Positions 34,386 through 43,135 of a stretch of DNA of 54,068 nt are shown here, piece after piece; the first letter of the stretch is position 1, and each line of letters begins with the position of its first letter. The position numbers were made by a program, and so were the translations under genes. This DNA comes from Granulicella sp. (GTDB lineage: Bacteria; Acidobacteriota; Terriglobia; Terriglobales; Acidobacteriaceae): assembly GCA_025357875.1 (NCBI GenBank), contig JANYLK010000137.1, positions 1 to 54,068 on the forward strand. Reading direction: 5' to 3'. The notes beneath the pieces are model-generated. The model worked only from the letters and a program-made list of their open reading frames with translations. It did not search any database and had not been told where the DNA came from.

Positions 34386-36621
34386 TTCTCACGAATTAAA
34401 AGAGCGGAAAGGTTGGCGAAAGCTGCGACTTCCTACCGGCGTAGCTGGCGGGACCTTCTGGCTTGCGCTGTGGTTCGGGCTGTTGTGGCTATTGCGCCAG
34501 GTGCCCGGGGTGGGCGGCACTCTGCTCGGATGGATGCAGGTTCTGGTTGGGATGGCGTTGATCGCGCTGGCGGTTCCACTAGCATGGCGATTGGTGCAAC
34601 AGCATCTTTTGTGGAGTCTTCGTAATAAGCTGATTCTGACCTATCTTCTGATTGGGCTCGCGCCGGTCGTGCTGTTTGTAACGCTGGTAACCATCTCGTC
34701 GTACATTGCGGCGGGACAATTTTCCATCCATTTGGCAGACTCGCGCATGCGCCAGGAGTTGGACCAGATTGCCCAGGAAAACGCCAACAAATCGCAACAG
34801 ATTGCACGGTTCATGCGCACGCGTGAAGGCAGCGCCTGGAGCGGTACGGCGGAGCCAGCACAGGCCGCAGAGACTCTGCCCGATGCATTGCGGGCGCGCT
34901 TGCATCCGCAAATATCTATCTTTTTTAATGGTGCTCCGATACCGGCAATGTCTGGATCCACAGCCGGGCCAGCGCCGAACGCTGGAGCCAAGACCCCGCT
35001 TGGCTTGCCGGCATGGGCTGCCGATCTTCCTGGGAAGGAATTTCGCGGGTTGGTACTGGACGGCGAAGATCTGTACCTGGTCGCGATCGACCAGCGGCAC
35101 GTATCCGACGGGGGCTTGGTCAGCGTCATCACCAGCTTGCCGGTAGATACCGCCTTGCTGGACGTGGTGGCGAAGGATTTGGGACGCGTACATCTGGCAG
35201 GGGTGATTGCGAGTGGTGGATTATCTCCCGGAGAGGGATTAGTTCCGGAGACGGTGAGCAGCAGTTCTGCAAAGTCGAATGGCGGGCGAGTAAGTGGAAA
35301 TGAGTTGCATGGCAGCTCCGTTTACGGCGGCACCGAACCGCTCGCGATCAACATCGGCGACTTCCGCGTCTCATTTTTTTCGACGCTGGAGACAAAGGAT
35401 TGGGACACCGGCGAACTGGCAAAGTTTCCTGCGGCAATCGAGGTGCACTCGCGCCCGTCGCTGCTCTACCGGCAACTCTTTGGGCAGGCACTCACCGGCG
35501 GTTACGTGAATATCTACATTAACTTCCTGGTCGTGCTGAGCATCGTGTTTTCATTGATTGAAGTGCTTGCCCTTTGGATGGCGCGTCGCTTGAGCGGCTC
35601 CATCACAACTTCGGTGCAGGAACTGTACGCGGCCACGCAACGGGTCGATCGCGGTGACTTTATACATCGGATTTCCGCACCCCAAACCGGGCAGCAGGAC
35701 CAGCTGGGCGAGTTGGCACGCTCGTTTAATCGCATGACCGGATCGCTGGAACGCCTGCTGGTGGAACAGCACGAAAAGGAGCGCCTGCAGAGCGAGTTGA
35801 CGATTGCACAGGAAGTCCAGGCGAATCTGTTTCCGCACCGTGTACACAACCTGCCGACGCTGGAGTTGCATGGAATCTGCCGCCCGGCGCGTTCGGTTTC
35901 GGGCGACTATTACGACTTCCTCATCTTCCGTCACGCCGATGGTGCAGACGGCACGCGGGGACGCGAATCGGGCGTCGGGATTGCGCTGGGAGATATAAGC
36001 GGAAAAGGCATATCGGCGGCGCTGCTGATGGCGACGCTGCATTCGGCGGTGCGGGCGTATCGATTGGCCAGCGAGGACCTTGTATTCAGCGATACATCCG
36101 CTGCGGGCTTGTTTGTAAGTCACGAAGGCCGTGGCGGGGACGGGGGAAAGCTGTTCGAATCGCCGGGGCGCATCCTCTCAATGCTGAACCGGCACCTCTA
36201 TCGCAGCACGCAGCCGGAGAAATACGCGACGCTATTTTTGGCACACTACGATGCTGACACGGCGCAGTTGATTTATTCGAACGCAGGACATCTTCCGCCG
36301 CTGGTGTTGGGTCGCGACGGCAAGGTAAGGCGGCTGGATTGTGGTGGCACCGTGGTCGGACTGATGGATGGAATGCGCTACGAGGAAGGAACCATCCAGA
36401 TGGAGTCTGGCGATCTGATGGTCGCGTATTCAGACGGAATCACTGAGCCGGAGAATGATTTTGGAGAGTTCGGCGAGACGCGTCTGATGGAGGTGGTGGC
36501 GCGGTATAGCGATCAGCCGCTGCATGTGATCTCGGCGCAGGTGCTGCTGGCGCTGGATGCGTGGATTGGCGCTGAAGAGCAGCCGGACGATATCACGCTT
36601 GTGCTGGCGCGGCAGATTTAG
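34369..36621 (+). CDS. Membrane HAMP-SpoIIE serine phosphatase (RsbU-type)
   Basis: Three N-terminal transmembrane segments, a large extracytoplasmic region (about residues 105-375), another transmembrane helix, a HAMP linker (RRLSGSITTSVQELYAATQRVDRGDFIHRI) and a C-terminal PP2C/SpoIIE domain form the protein. The phosphatase metal residues are visible in SVSGDYYDFL, LGDISGKGISAALLMA, YSNAGHLPPLVLG and VAYSDGITEPEN. It probably dephosphorylates an anti-sigma-factor antagonist in response to an envelope signal, but no such antagonist or anti-sigma gene is next to it. AAGGAGG precedes the chosen ATG; the start lies inside the YihY gene. Confidence 0.92.
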   Translation: MEAALDSHELKERKGWRKLRLPTGVAGGTFWLALWFGLLWLLRQVPGVGGTLLGWMQVLVGMALIALAVPLAWRLVQQHLLWSLRNKLILTYLLIGLAPVVLFVTLVTISSYIAAGQFSIHLADSRMRQELDQIAQENANKSQQIARFMRTREGSAWSGTAEPAQAAETLPDALRARLHPQISIFFNGAPIPAMSGSTAGPAPNAGAKTPLGLPAWAADLPGKEFRGLVLDGEDLYLVAIDQRHVSDGGLVSVITSLPVDTALLDVVAKDLGRVHLAGVIASGGLSPGEGLVPETVSSSSAKSNGGRVSGNELHGSSVYGGTEPLAINIGDFRVSFFSTLETKDWDTGELAKFPAAIEVHSRPSLLYRQLFGQALTGGYVNIYINFLVVLSIVFSLIEVLALWMARRLSGSITTSVQELYAATQRVDRGDFIHRISAPQTGQQDQLGELARSFNRMTGSLERLLVEQHEKERLQSELTIAQEVQANLFPHRVHNLPTLELHGICRPARSVSGDYYDFLIFRHADGADGTRGRESGVGIALGDISGKGISAALLMATLHSAVRAYRLASEDLVFSDTSAAGLFVSHEGRGGDGGKLFESPGRILSMLNRHLYRSTQPEKYATLFLAHYDADTAQLIYSNAGHLPPLVLGRDGKVRRLDCGGTVVGLMDGMRYEEGTIQMESGDLMVAYSDGITEPENDFGEFGETRLMEVVARYSDQPLHVISAQVLLALDAWIGAEEQPDDITLVLARQI

Positions 36622-36650
36622 GTCGAGCGTTTTGTTCGGGGTGTGATGGC

Positions 36651-36671
36651 TGGGAGGGTTGTCGCCTCCCA
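36651..36671 (+). terminator. Stem-loop after the SpoIIE phosphatase gene
   Basis: TGGGAGG and CCTCCCA form a seven-base-pair stem with a seven-base loop 30 bases after the stop codon. Only CCCTTT follows, so termination strength is uncertain; it may serve both converging genes. Confidence 0.5.
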
Positions 36672-36707
36672 CCCTTTGCGCAACGGATGGAGCACTCGGA
36701 GTTGGTT

Positions 36708-38114
36708 TTAGGGCTTGCCTGGCATGGATTTCACCACGATATCGTTGGGCTTGGCACCGGCTGGAAGGATCGTAAACAGGGTGGGTCCGTCGCCGCCTGC
36801 GGTGACAGTGCGGATGACCGCTACATCGCCCGACTGGGCGTCGGCCGCCAGCAATAGATGCTGATCCGCAGAAAAGGCGAGTGCGTCCGGGGCGTGACCA
36901 GTGTGGACGCTGCCGGCTTTTTGCGAGTCGTCGATGCTCCACAAATTGATTGCGTCGGAACCGAAGTTCGAAACCCACAACGTTCCGTTTTGCGCGTCGA
37001 CGATACCGAACACGGGCTTGCTGCCGATGGGGTAAGTGCCGCCGACTTCGTTGGTCTGGGTGTTGATCTCGGAGAAGGTACCAGAGGCAAAGTTGGAGCA
37101 GAAGATTTCGCCGCCATCGGGTTTGAGGGCGAGCTGAATGGGATTTTCCCCGACGTTCAGGAAGGCAAGCATGTGGTCGGTGAGTAGGGAGGGATCCTGC
37201 TTTGCGGCCCACAGATTTGGCGCGGCGGCCAGTGAGACGGCCATTACTAGGTTGCCATCAGAACAGGCGATGAAGGCTTTGGACGAATTGGGAAGAATGA
37301 CGGCGTCGGTCGCGCCTTTACAGTCGGAGAAAGATGCTCGAAGATGCGGTGCCGGATTGGCGTCTGAGTGCTTGACGGGAGGTGCGGAATAGCCATCCAC
37401 TGTGTAAAGGGCGACCGCGAAGATGGAGACGCTATTACTGCCGCGGTTGGTGACGACCAGGGTGCGCATGTCGGGCGAGATGCGGGCCAGGCCGGGCTGC
37501 TCGCCGGTGCCGGCTACGGCGATCTCACGGCGGTGATCGAGGTCGATCACGCTGACGGTGTTAGAGCCGCTGTTGGCGACGTACGCGCGGCGTCCAGCGA
37601 CGTCGACGTCGATGGAGTAGGGAAGTTTGTGGACCGGGATGGTGGCGACTACGCGATTGGCGTCTGTATCGACGACCGAGACCGAACCGTTGCCGGATGC
37701 GGTGCCGGTGTTGACGACGTAGATTTCGTTTCGTTTGGGGTTCACTGCAAGGCCACTCGGCTGGATGCCGACCTGCAGGGTGCGATCCTGCCGCAGATAG
37801 ACCAGGTCGAGCACGGAGACGGTGTTCGAGCCGCCATTGCTTACATAGGCGAACTCACGGTATCCGGGAGGGACATCGGGGAAACGGCCGCGATGGCAGC
37901 CGAGAGGAAGTAGCAGGATGGGTAGCGAGACTGTCACGGTTGTACGGACGGTCGCTCGTTTGCCGCGGGATCGGCGCTGTCGGAACAAAACTCTGGCGCA
38001 TGAGGTTGCCGCGGACCGAAGTGATTGGACTATTTGCACTTCCGCGAGTTTAGAGCATTTGCGGAGCTGTGGGGGAGGTTGAAAGATCGCTTGGAGCAGA
38101 GAAATTAATTTCAA
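36708..38114 (-). CDS. YVTN/YncE-type beta-propeller protein, probable lipoprotein
   Basis: Repeated blades such as FAYVSNGGSNTVSVLDLVY, IYVVNTGTASGNGSVSVVDT, AYVANSGSNTVSVIDLD and LWVSNFGSDAINLWSID show a seven-bladed YVTN propeller. Residues 61-73 (TVSLPILLLPLGC) could be a lipoprotein signal with Cys73 as the lipid site; the N-terminus is long for that, so the true start may be the GTG at codon 26. The chosen TTG has GGGAAAG seven bases upstream. Such propellers are exported and bind partner proteins or polymers; the ligand is unknown. Confidence 0.8.
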   Translation of the reverse strand: MKLISLLQAIFQPPPQLRKCSKLAEVQIVQSLRSAATSCARVLFRQRRSRGKRATVRTTVTVSLPILLLPLGCHRGRFPDVPPGYREFAYVSNGGSNTVSVLDLVYLRQDRTLQVGIQPSGLAVNPKRNEIYVVNTGTASGNGSVSVVDTDANRVVATIPVHKLPYSIDVDVAGRRAYVANSGSNTVSVIDLDHRREIAVAGTGEQPGLARISPDMRTLVVTNRGSNSVSIFAVALYTVDGYSAPPVKHSDANPAPHLRASFSDCKGATDAVILPNSSKAFIACSDGNLVMAVSLAAAPNLWAAKQDPSLLTDHMLAFLNVGENPIQLALKPDGGEIFCSNFASGTFSEINTQTNEVGGTYPIGSKPVFGIVDAQNGTLWVSNFGSDAINLWSIDDSQKAGSVHTGHAPDALAFSADQHLLLAADAQSGDVAVIRTVTAGGDGPTLFTILPAGAKPNDIVVKSMPGKP

Positions 38115-38203
38115 AGCGAAACTTTCCCGGGTAGATAGGTTTTATACCTGCAAGCGGGCCCTGACTCAGACCGGAGTTTACGCATCGTTCGCACAATCCT
38201 CGG

Positions 38204-38239
38204 ACAACGAAGTCGACATTTCGGCTTCGTTGTTTTTTT
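38204..38239 (+). terminator. Very strong intrinsic terminator without an obvious gene upstream
   Basis: ACAACGAAGTCGA and TCGGCTTCGTTGT pair over 13 bases with a CATT tetraloop, then TTTTTTT. It points along the plus strand, where the nearest 160 bases contain no plausible protein gene, and both flanking genes are on the other strand. It therefore probably ends a small non-coding transcript starting somewhere between about 38040 and 38150. Confidence 0.85.
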
Positions 38240-38242
38240 ATT

Positions 38243-38413
38243 TTAACGGGGATCGGAGGAAGACAGCAGGGTGCGACGGGAGTCTCTCGCCGAGCGCATC
38301 CATTGCCACGCGATCCAGGCACAGTACCCACCCTGGATCAGCCAGACAGAGAGATACGAGTAGAGCAGATGATGTGCCGCCATGCTGCTGCCGAACATCC
38401 AGATGAGTTTCAC
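38243..38413 (-). CDS. ccmD: CcmD-like small membrane protein
   Basis: The frame starts at GTG overlapping the ccmC stop codon as GTGA and encodes about 56 residues: a transmembrane helix (LLYSYLSVWLIQGGYCAWIAW) and a short basic tail. Small one-helix proteins directly after ccmC are CcmD, which binds the CcmC-CcmE heme complex and helps release holo-CcmE. The assignment rests on position and topology more than on sequence. Confidence 0.65.
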   Translation of the reverse strand: MKLIWMFGSSMAAHHLLYSYLSVWLIQGGYCAWIAWQWMRSARDSRRTLLSSSDPR

Positions 38414-39144
38414 TTTGCGATCTCCAGGGAGGCTTCTATGGCCTGCAGTGCGGCGTCCTGTTCGAAAGCCTGGCGTCGACGTTCGAGCGCGTAGCGGAAG
38501 GCAAGGAGGAATATTCCCCACATCGCCCAGCCGATGATGTTCCAGATAAAAGCTGGATACATGGACTTGTCTAAGCCAGAGTCTGCGCCTCCGCCGAAGA
38601 CAGGCGCCGGGTGCTGCGTGCGCCACCAGCGGATAGACATATAGACGATGGGTACATCGATGGCGGCAAAGACGGATAGGACCGCCGCGAGCGTTTGAGT
38701 CTGGCCGGTCGATGAAAGCTTGCGCAGCATCAGGTAGCTGACATAGAGCAGCCACAACAGCAACATGCTGGTGAGGCGCGCATCCCATGTCCACCAAAGA
38801 CCCCATTCGACGCGGCCCCATAGCATCCCCGTCCACAGGCAGATGCTGGAGTAGACGATGGTAATTTCGGCGGATGCAATAGCCACAGCGTCGGCGGTGA
38901 GCGCTTTGAGCGGGTTACGCTGGCGCCAGTAAAGATAGAAAACTGAGGCAATGAAGTTTACGTAGGGAAACAGCAGGCTCAGCATCGAATGCGGTACGTG
39001 GTAAAAGAAGATACGAAAGACGTTGCCCTGCAGGGCATCTACCGGCGCGAGAAATAGTCCGAGGCGCGTGGCGTAGGCGATGGCTACCAGCGTCGCGAGA
39101 AACCAGACAATACCAACCGGGCCGAGGATGCGAGAGTGCTGCAC
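38410..39144 (-). CDS. ccmC: Heme exporter / cytochrome c biogenesis protein CcmC
   Basis: CcmC is a six-helix membrane protein that attaches heme to CcmE on the periplasmic side. The tryptophan-rich heme-binding motif appears as VEWGLWWTWDARLTSMLLLWLLYVSYL, and two flanking histidines lie in FYHVPHSML and in RWWRTQHPAP. Length (244 residues) is right for CcmC and too short for CcmF or CcsA. It follows ccmB with a gap of about 100 bases on the minus strand, and the four-base overlap with ccmD continues the operon. Confidence 0.92.
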   Translation of the reverse strand: MQHSRILGPVGIVWFLATLVAIAYATRLGLFLAPVDALQGNVFRIFFYHVPHSMLSLLFPYVNFIASVFYLYWRQRNPLKALTADAVAIASAEITIVYSSICLWTGMLWGRVEWGLWWTWDARLTSMLLLWLLYVSYLMLRKLSSTGQTQTLAAVLSVFAAIDVPIVYMSIRWWRTQHPAPVFGGGADSGLDKSMYPAFIWNIIGWAMWGIFLLAFRYALERRRQAFEQDAALQAIEASLEIAK

Positions 39145-39245
39145 AGTGTTTTCAGTCTACCGCGAAGAGGTAAAGTTGGGGGCAAGTGGATGTGATGGGC
39201 ATCACGGCCTGTGAAAATTAGCGGCAAAATTTTATTGGTTGAGTC

Positions 39246-39920
39246 CTATTCAGCGCTGAGAACGGTCTCGAACAGCAGCAGGCAAGCGGTCGTGAAAGCG
39301 ATGTTGTAAGCGATTAGGAGGCGGATCCAGGGGCCGGGCTCGAACTCGCCGGAGAGGATGGCGGTGGTGGCTTGCATCATGCCAAGCAGCGCGGGAATCG
39401 AGATGGGGAACAGGATGAGCGGGAGCAGAAGTTCTCGATTGCGCGTGCGCAGGCCAAGAGCGGCGAAGAAGGTTCCATTGCAGACCAGCGCCCAGGTTCC
39501 GAGCGGCATTACGATTGCCAGCATCCAGCCTTGGCCGAGCGCGTGCAGGTTGTAGAAAACGATGAAGAGCGGGGTTAGTACCGCTTCGACCAAGGCCACG
39601 AAGAGAAGGTTCGCTAGCGCCTTGCCAAGGAACAGCGCGGACGGAGGAGAGGGCAACATCCTTTGCGCGTCGAGGACTCGATTGCGCAGCTCGCGGGTCC
39701 AGGATTGATTGAGAGCGGTAACTGCTGCGAAGAGGAGCGCAACCCAGACGATTCCGCCTGCGATCTGGCGGGACGTGGCTGCGGTGGGGTCGAATGCAAA
39801 CGCGAAGACGACGACGACCAGCAAAGCGAAGAACAGCATGCCGTTGATCGAGTCGCGCGAGCGCCATTCAAGTTGGAGGTCCTTGCGCAGATGGACGAAG
39901 ACGTGGCCGAAGTAAGTCAT
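39246..39920 (-). CDS. ccmB: Heme exporter permease CcmB
   Basis: CcmB is the membrane partner of the CcmA ATPase; the complex drives release of holo-CcmE. The 224 residues form six transmembrane helices and contain RKDLQLEWRSRDSINGMLFFALLVVVVF at the start and the family-typical NQSWTRELRNRVLDAQRMLPSPPSALFLGK. Its ATG overlaps the ybaK stop codon by four bases, so it is translated together with that gene and with ccmA before it. Confidence 0.93.
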   Translation of the reverse strand: MTYFGHVFVHLRKDLQLEWRSRDSINGMLFFALLVVVVFAFAFDPTAATSRQIAGGIVWVALLFAAVTALNQSWTRELRNRVLDAQRMLPSPPSALFLGKALANLLFVALVEAVLTPLFIVFYNLHALGQGWMLAIVMPLGTWALVCNGTFFAALGLRTRNRELLLPLILFPISIPALLGMMQATTAILSGEFEPGPWIRLLIAYNIAFTTACLLLFETVLSAE

Positions 39921-40453
39921 CCGTGGCCTTCGGTTCCGGTCGTGGGATGTACGACTTTAGTGAGGTCGGCGAGTACGGCGGCGGTCGCGCGCAGATAGTC
40001 GTCAGGCGTGAGGAATAGCTGGGTTCCGCGTTGTCCTGCGGAGACAGAGATGACATCGTGGATTTCGATGGTCTCGTCTGCGTAGGCAGGGAAGGCGGCG
40101 CGCGCGGCCATCACGGTGACTCCGCCGCGGACGTATCCGGTGAGCGGCTCTAAATCTTTCAGCGAAGCCATCTCGATTGTTTTTACGGATGCGGCGTGGG
40201 CGAGTTTCTTGAGGTCGAGTTCGGCGTCTCCTGGGATGACTGCGAAGAGGTGGACTGTGTCGCGCTGCGTGGCTCCGGTTGCGCGGGTGAGGAGCGTCTT
40301 GAAGACTTGATCGGCGGGCAAGCCTATCTTGCGGGCAACAGAGATTGCGCTGAGGTCGTCGGGGTCGACCTCGTACGCGCGGATTTCATAAGCGATGCCG
40401 AGCGAATCGAGCAGGCGGGCGGCGTTGGTCTTGGCGGGCTTCGCGGCCTTCAC
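39917..40453 (-). CDS. ybaK: YbaK/ProX-type aminoacyl-tRNA deacylase
   Basis: YbaK clears cysteine wrongly attached to tRNA-Pro. The sequence has the family signatures: NAARLLDSLGIAYEIRAYEV, SVARKIGLPADQVFKTLL, FAVIPGDAELDLKKLAHAASVKTIEMA, and GYVRGGVTVMAARAAFPAYAD. The protein is 178 residues against a usual 155-165. It is wedged between ccmA and ccmB with four-base overlaps on both sides, which is not the ordinary order of a ccm operon. Whether it edits Cys-tRNA, Ala-tRNA or another product cannot be read here. Confidence 0.9.
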   Translation of the reverse strand: MKAAKPAKTNAARLLDSLGIAYEIRAYEVDPDDLSAISVARKIGLPADQVFKTLLTRATGATQRDTVHLFAVIPGDAELDLKKLAHAASVKTIEMASLKDLEPLTGYVRGGVTVMAARAAFPAYADETIEIHDVISVSAGQRGTQLFLTPDDYLRATAAVLADLTKVVHPTTGTEGHG

Positions 40454-41235
40454 GGCGTGGCCTGATTCGGCGGGGGAGCGCTGACGATGGATACGATTGA
40501 GCCTGCGCGCATAGTCATTGTCGACTCGGCTAGAGGTTCAGCCAGATGGGCCTGATGGGTAGTGAGAATGATGGTGCGGGCTCGTATGGATGGTGTCACT
40601 GAAGGATTGGTCGCAGAATTCGGTTGTGCAGGCAGAGGCGATTGTACCGGCCAGGTGCGGAAGTCGAGCAGCAGGTCGACCATGTGGTGGGCGGATTCGA
40701 CGTCGAGATTCGAGAAGGGTTCGTCGAGAAGGAGAAGCTCCGGATCGGTTTGCAGAACGCGGGCGAGGGAGGCGCGTTGCCTCATGCCTTGCGAATACTG
40801 CCCGACTGGGCGTGTGAGTGTTGGGTCGAGGCCGACCGCGCGCAGAGCCATCTCCGGCGAGGCGGTGCAACTGCATCCACATCCTCCATCACTCTGCAGC
40901 GAAGCGAAATAGCGGAGGTTTTCGGTGGCGGAAAGTTCGTCGTAGAGCATGGCTTCGTGGCTCATGTAGGCGATGCGGCGGCGTTGCTCGGTGGGCTCCG
41001 CGCCGAAGACGTGGACGGATCCGCGACTAGGCGAGATGAGACCGGCGAGCATGCGAAGAAGAGTGGATTTACCGGCGCCGTTGTCTCCGAGAATCACCGT
41101 CGACGAGCCTACGGAAAAGGCCACGGATACTTTGCGCAAGGCCGCGAAGCTTCCGTAGAGCTTGGAAACCTCGGTGAGCGATGCGGCTGCGGCGGCATTG
41201 CGGTCTATCACGGGTTGTGGGTCAACAATCTGCAT
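40450..41235 (-). CDS. ccmA: Heme exporter ATP-binding protein CcmA
   Basis: CcmA is the ABC ATPase of the CcmABCD complex. The Walker A is GDNGAGKSTLLRML, the signature YSQGMRQRASLARVL, the Walker B LLLLDEPFSNLD, and the switch histidine lies in TTHQAH. The switch stretch is preceded by a ~30-residue Pro/Ser/Thr-rich insertion, and a short cysteine pair (GGCGCSC) sits between Walker A and the signature; neither is usual. The stop overlaps the start of ybaK. Confidence 0.92.
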   Translation of the reverse strand: MQIVDPQPVIDRNAAAAASLTEVSKLYGSFAALRKVSVAFSVGSSTVILGDNGAGKSTLLRMLAGLISPSRGSVHVFGAEPTEQRRRIAYMSHEAMLYDELSATENLRYFASLQSDGGCGCSCTASPEMALRAVGLDPTLTRPVGQYSQGMRQRASLARVLQTDPELLLLDEPFSNLDVESAHHMVDLLLDFRTWPVQSPLPAQPNSATNPSVTPSIRARTIILTTHQAHLAEPLAESTMTMRAGSIVSIVSAPPPNQATP

Positions 41236-41285
41236 TCCGCCTCATGCGAGTATAGAACCATCACGTCCGACCAGAAGTAGCCGCT

Positions 41286-42434
41286 TTGCCTTCAATTTTC
41301 TCGATTCGCGCCATTGCCACACTTATCGTTTTGAGTGTGCCGTCTACCTTGAGTGCATGGTCGCAGCAAGTTGCGCTGCCTGCACCGGATCGCGTCCTAG
41401 CGCGCGATGTATTTCGGCAGCTAATTGAGACAAATACTTCTCACTCCGTCGGTAGCACTACGGTCGCCGCGGACGCGATGCGCAAACGACTGCTCGATGT
41501 TGGATTTCCCGTGGGCGATGTTGTTGTCATTGGTCCTGAGGCTCGACACGGAAATCTTGTGGCCCGCTATCGGGGCGCACCGGGAAGCACGAAGAAGCCA
41601 GTGCTCATCATTGCCCACCTGGATGTCGTCGAGGCAAAGCGCGAGGACTGGACCACGGATCCGTTCCAGTTTGTCGAAAAGGATGGCTACTTCTACGGCC
41701 ATGGCACACAGGATATGAAGGATTCCGATGCTGCCTCTGTCGTCAGTTTTATCCGGCTCAAGCGCGAAGGCTTCGTGCCCGACCGCGATATAAATCTTGC
41801 ACTTACCGCTGGCGAAGAGGGGGCGAAGACAACGGGGTGGAGTGGCTGCTCAAGAATCACCGTGACCTGATTGACGCAGAATTCGCAATCGACGCTGACT
41901 CCGGTGGGCTCAGCACTAACGATGCAAAGCCGCTGGAATTGGGCGTCGAAGCCACCGAAAAGCTTATGCGGATTTTCATCTGACTGCGACCAACCCCGGC
42001 GGACATAGTTCCGTTCCGACCGGCGATAACGCTCTCCGGGACACAACCCTGGTGAAGTGCGTGAGAAACTAACTGCACTCATCGGAGATCCCAAGGTCGA
42101 CGTAAAGCTCGTCGCCGACGTAGCCAGTGATAGTGGCGAGAACGATAAATCAATTTCGTCCCCGCCGTTGAACAAGGAAGTATTTAGCGCACTGCGCGCC
42201 GTGGTCGACGAGATTTTTCCGGGTACGCCGATCATCCCAGAGATGGAAACCGGCGCGTCCGACAGCAAGCTCACGATGGCGGCGGGAATCCCCAGTTACG
42301 GATTGTGCGGCATGGGCATCGACGATCATGACAATCGCGGGCATGGTAAGGACGAACGCATCCGCGTGGAGGCGTTCTATACCGAGGTGCAATTCGATTA
42401 CTTATATTTGAAGAGGTTGACTGGAACGAAGTAG
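41286..42434 (+). pseudogene. M20-family metallopeptidase, decayed
   Basis: The 5' part reads as an exported M20 peptidase: signal peptide, LIIAHLDVV, FYGHGTQDMKDSDAASVVSF and NLALTAGEEG. Near 41823 one G is missing from a run and the frame shifts; the other frame then continues EDNGVEWLLKNHRDLIDAEF. Near 41964 one T is missing and the frame shifts again (KLYADFHLTATNPGGHSSVP). After GDNAL about 130 residues of dimerisation domain are absent, and the text resumes with PGEVREKLTALIGDPKVDVK and runs to LKRLTGTK. Two frameshifts and an internal deletion make it non-functional. It sits on the plus strand between ccmE and ccmA. Confidence 0.85.
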
Positions 42435-42447
42435 ATGGACGGTCCGA

Positions 42448-42912
42448 CTACTTGGTTGGAGCGAGCATTGCGGTGTTGCCGGTGGGTACATCGCCCGGCT
42501 TCGCGGGCGGATCACCGGGTTTTGCCGGGGCGTACTTCGATGCACATTTGGCCTGCAGTTGCGTAGCGTGAAAGACTCCATCGCGGCCGTAGGTTCCGAC
42601 TGCGAGTGCCTGTGCGTCGTCCTTGAAGGTGTCGGGCGGCGGCTCTGATCCTTCGTAGTTCACACGCAAAGTGTGGCCTTGCTCCAACAGTATGAAGTGG
42701 GCGTTTGGACCTACGCGCTGAATGCTGCCTGGGGCGACATTTCCGGCGACCCGCAGGTTGCGCGAGTAGGCCTTGTTTCCGAGCGCATTGAGTTCGCTAA
42801 TGGTGACGTAATAACTTTTGGTGTCACGAACACCGGTGTAGGCGAGCCAACTGACTGTCGCCAGGATGACTACCGCAGCCGCTAGAATCTTGAGTGGAGG
42901 CATACCGCGCAT
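42448..42912 (-). CDS. ccmE: Heme chaperone CcmE, CxxxY type
   Basis: CcmE carries heme covalently from CcmC to the ligation complex. The protein has an N-terminal anchor (LKILAAAVVILATVSWLAY), an OB-fold (YYVTISELNAL, NLRVAGNVAPGSIQR, HTLRVNYEGSEPPPDTFKDD) and ends with ATQLQAKCASKYAP followed by a Pro/Gly-rich tail. In most bacteria the heme ligand is the histidine of the HxxxY motif; here a cysteine takes that place (CASKY), as known for Desulfovibrio and archaeal CcmE. The gene is separated from ccmA by the M20 pseudogene on the other strand. Confidence 0.9.
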   Translation of the reverse strand: MRGMPPLKILAAAVVILATVSWLAYTGVRDTKSYYVTISELNALGNKAYSRNLRVAGNVAPGSIQRVGPNAHFILLEQGHTLRVNYEGSEPPPDTFKDDAQALAVGTYGRDGVFHATQLQAKCASKYAPAKPGDPPAKPGDVPTGNTAMLAPTK

Positions 42913-43135
42913 GGATGTAGTTTACCAGTAATTGAATAAAGGGCTGCTCCTCGGTGGGCAGTGCTGTGATGAGCATCACATGGCTGCGCGTACAGACGGA
43001 CGGAGGTTGTGGCGGAGGCAAAGGCATAGCCAACGCTGGATTCGGGCTGCCGTGCCATCAACCGCATACGAACGCAAGCGGTGGAAACGCGGTCACTTTT
43101 TCCCAACGCGGTACAATTCCTTTGATTATGATTGA

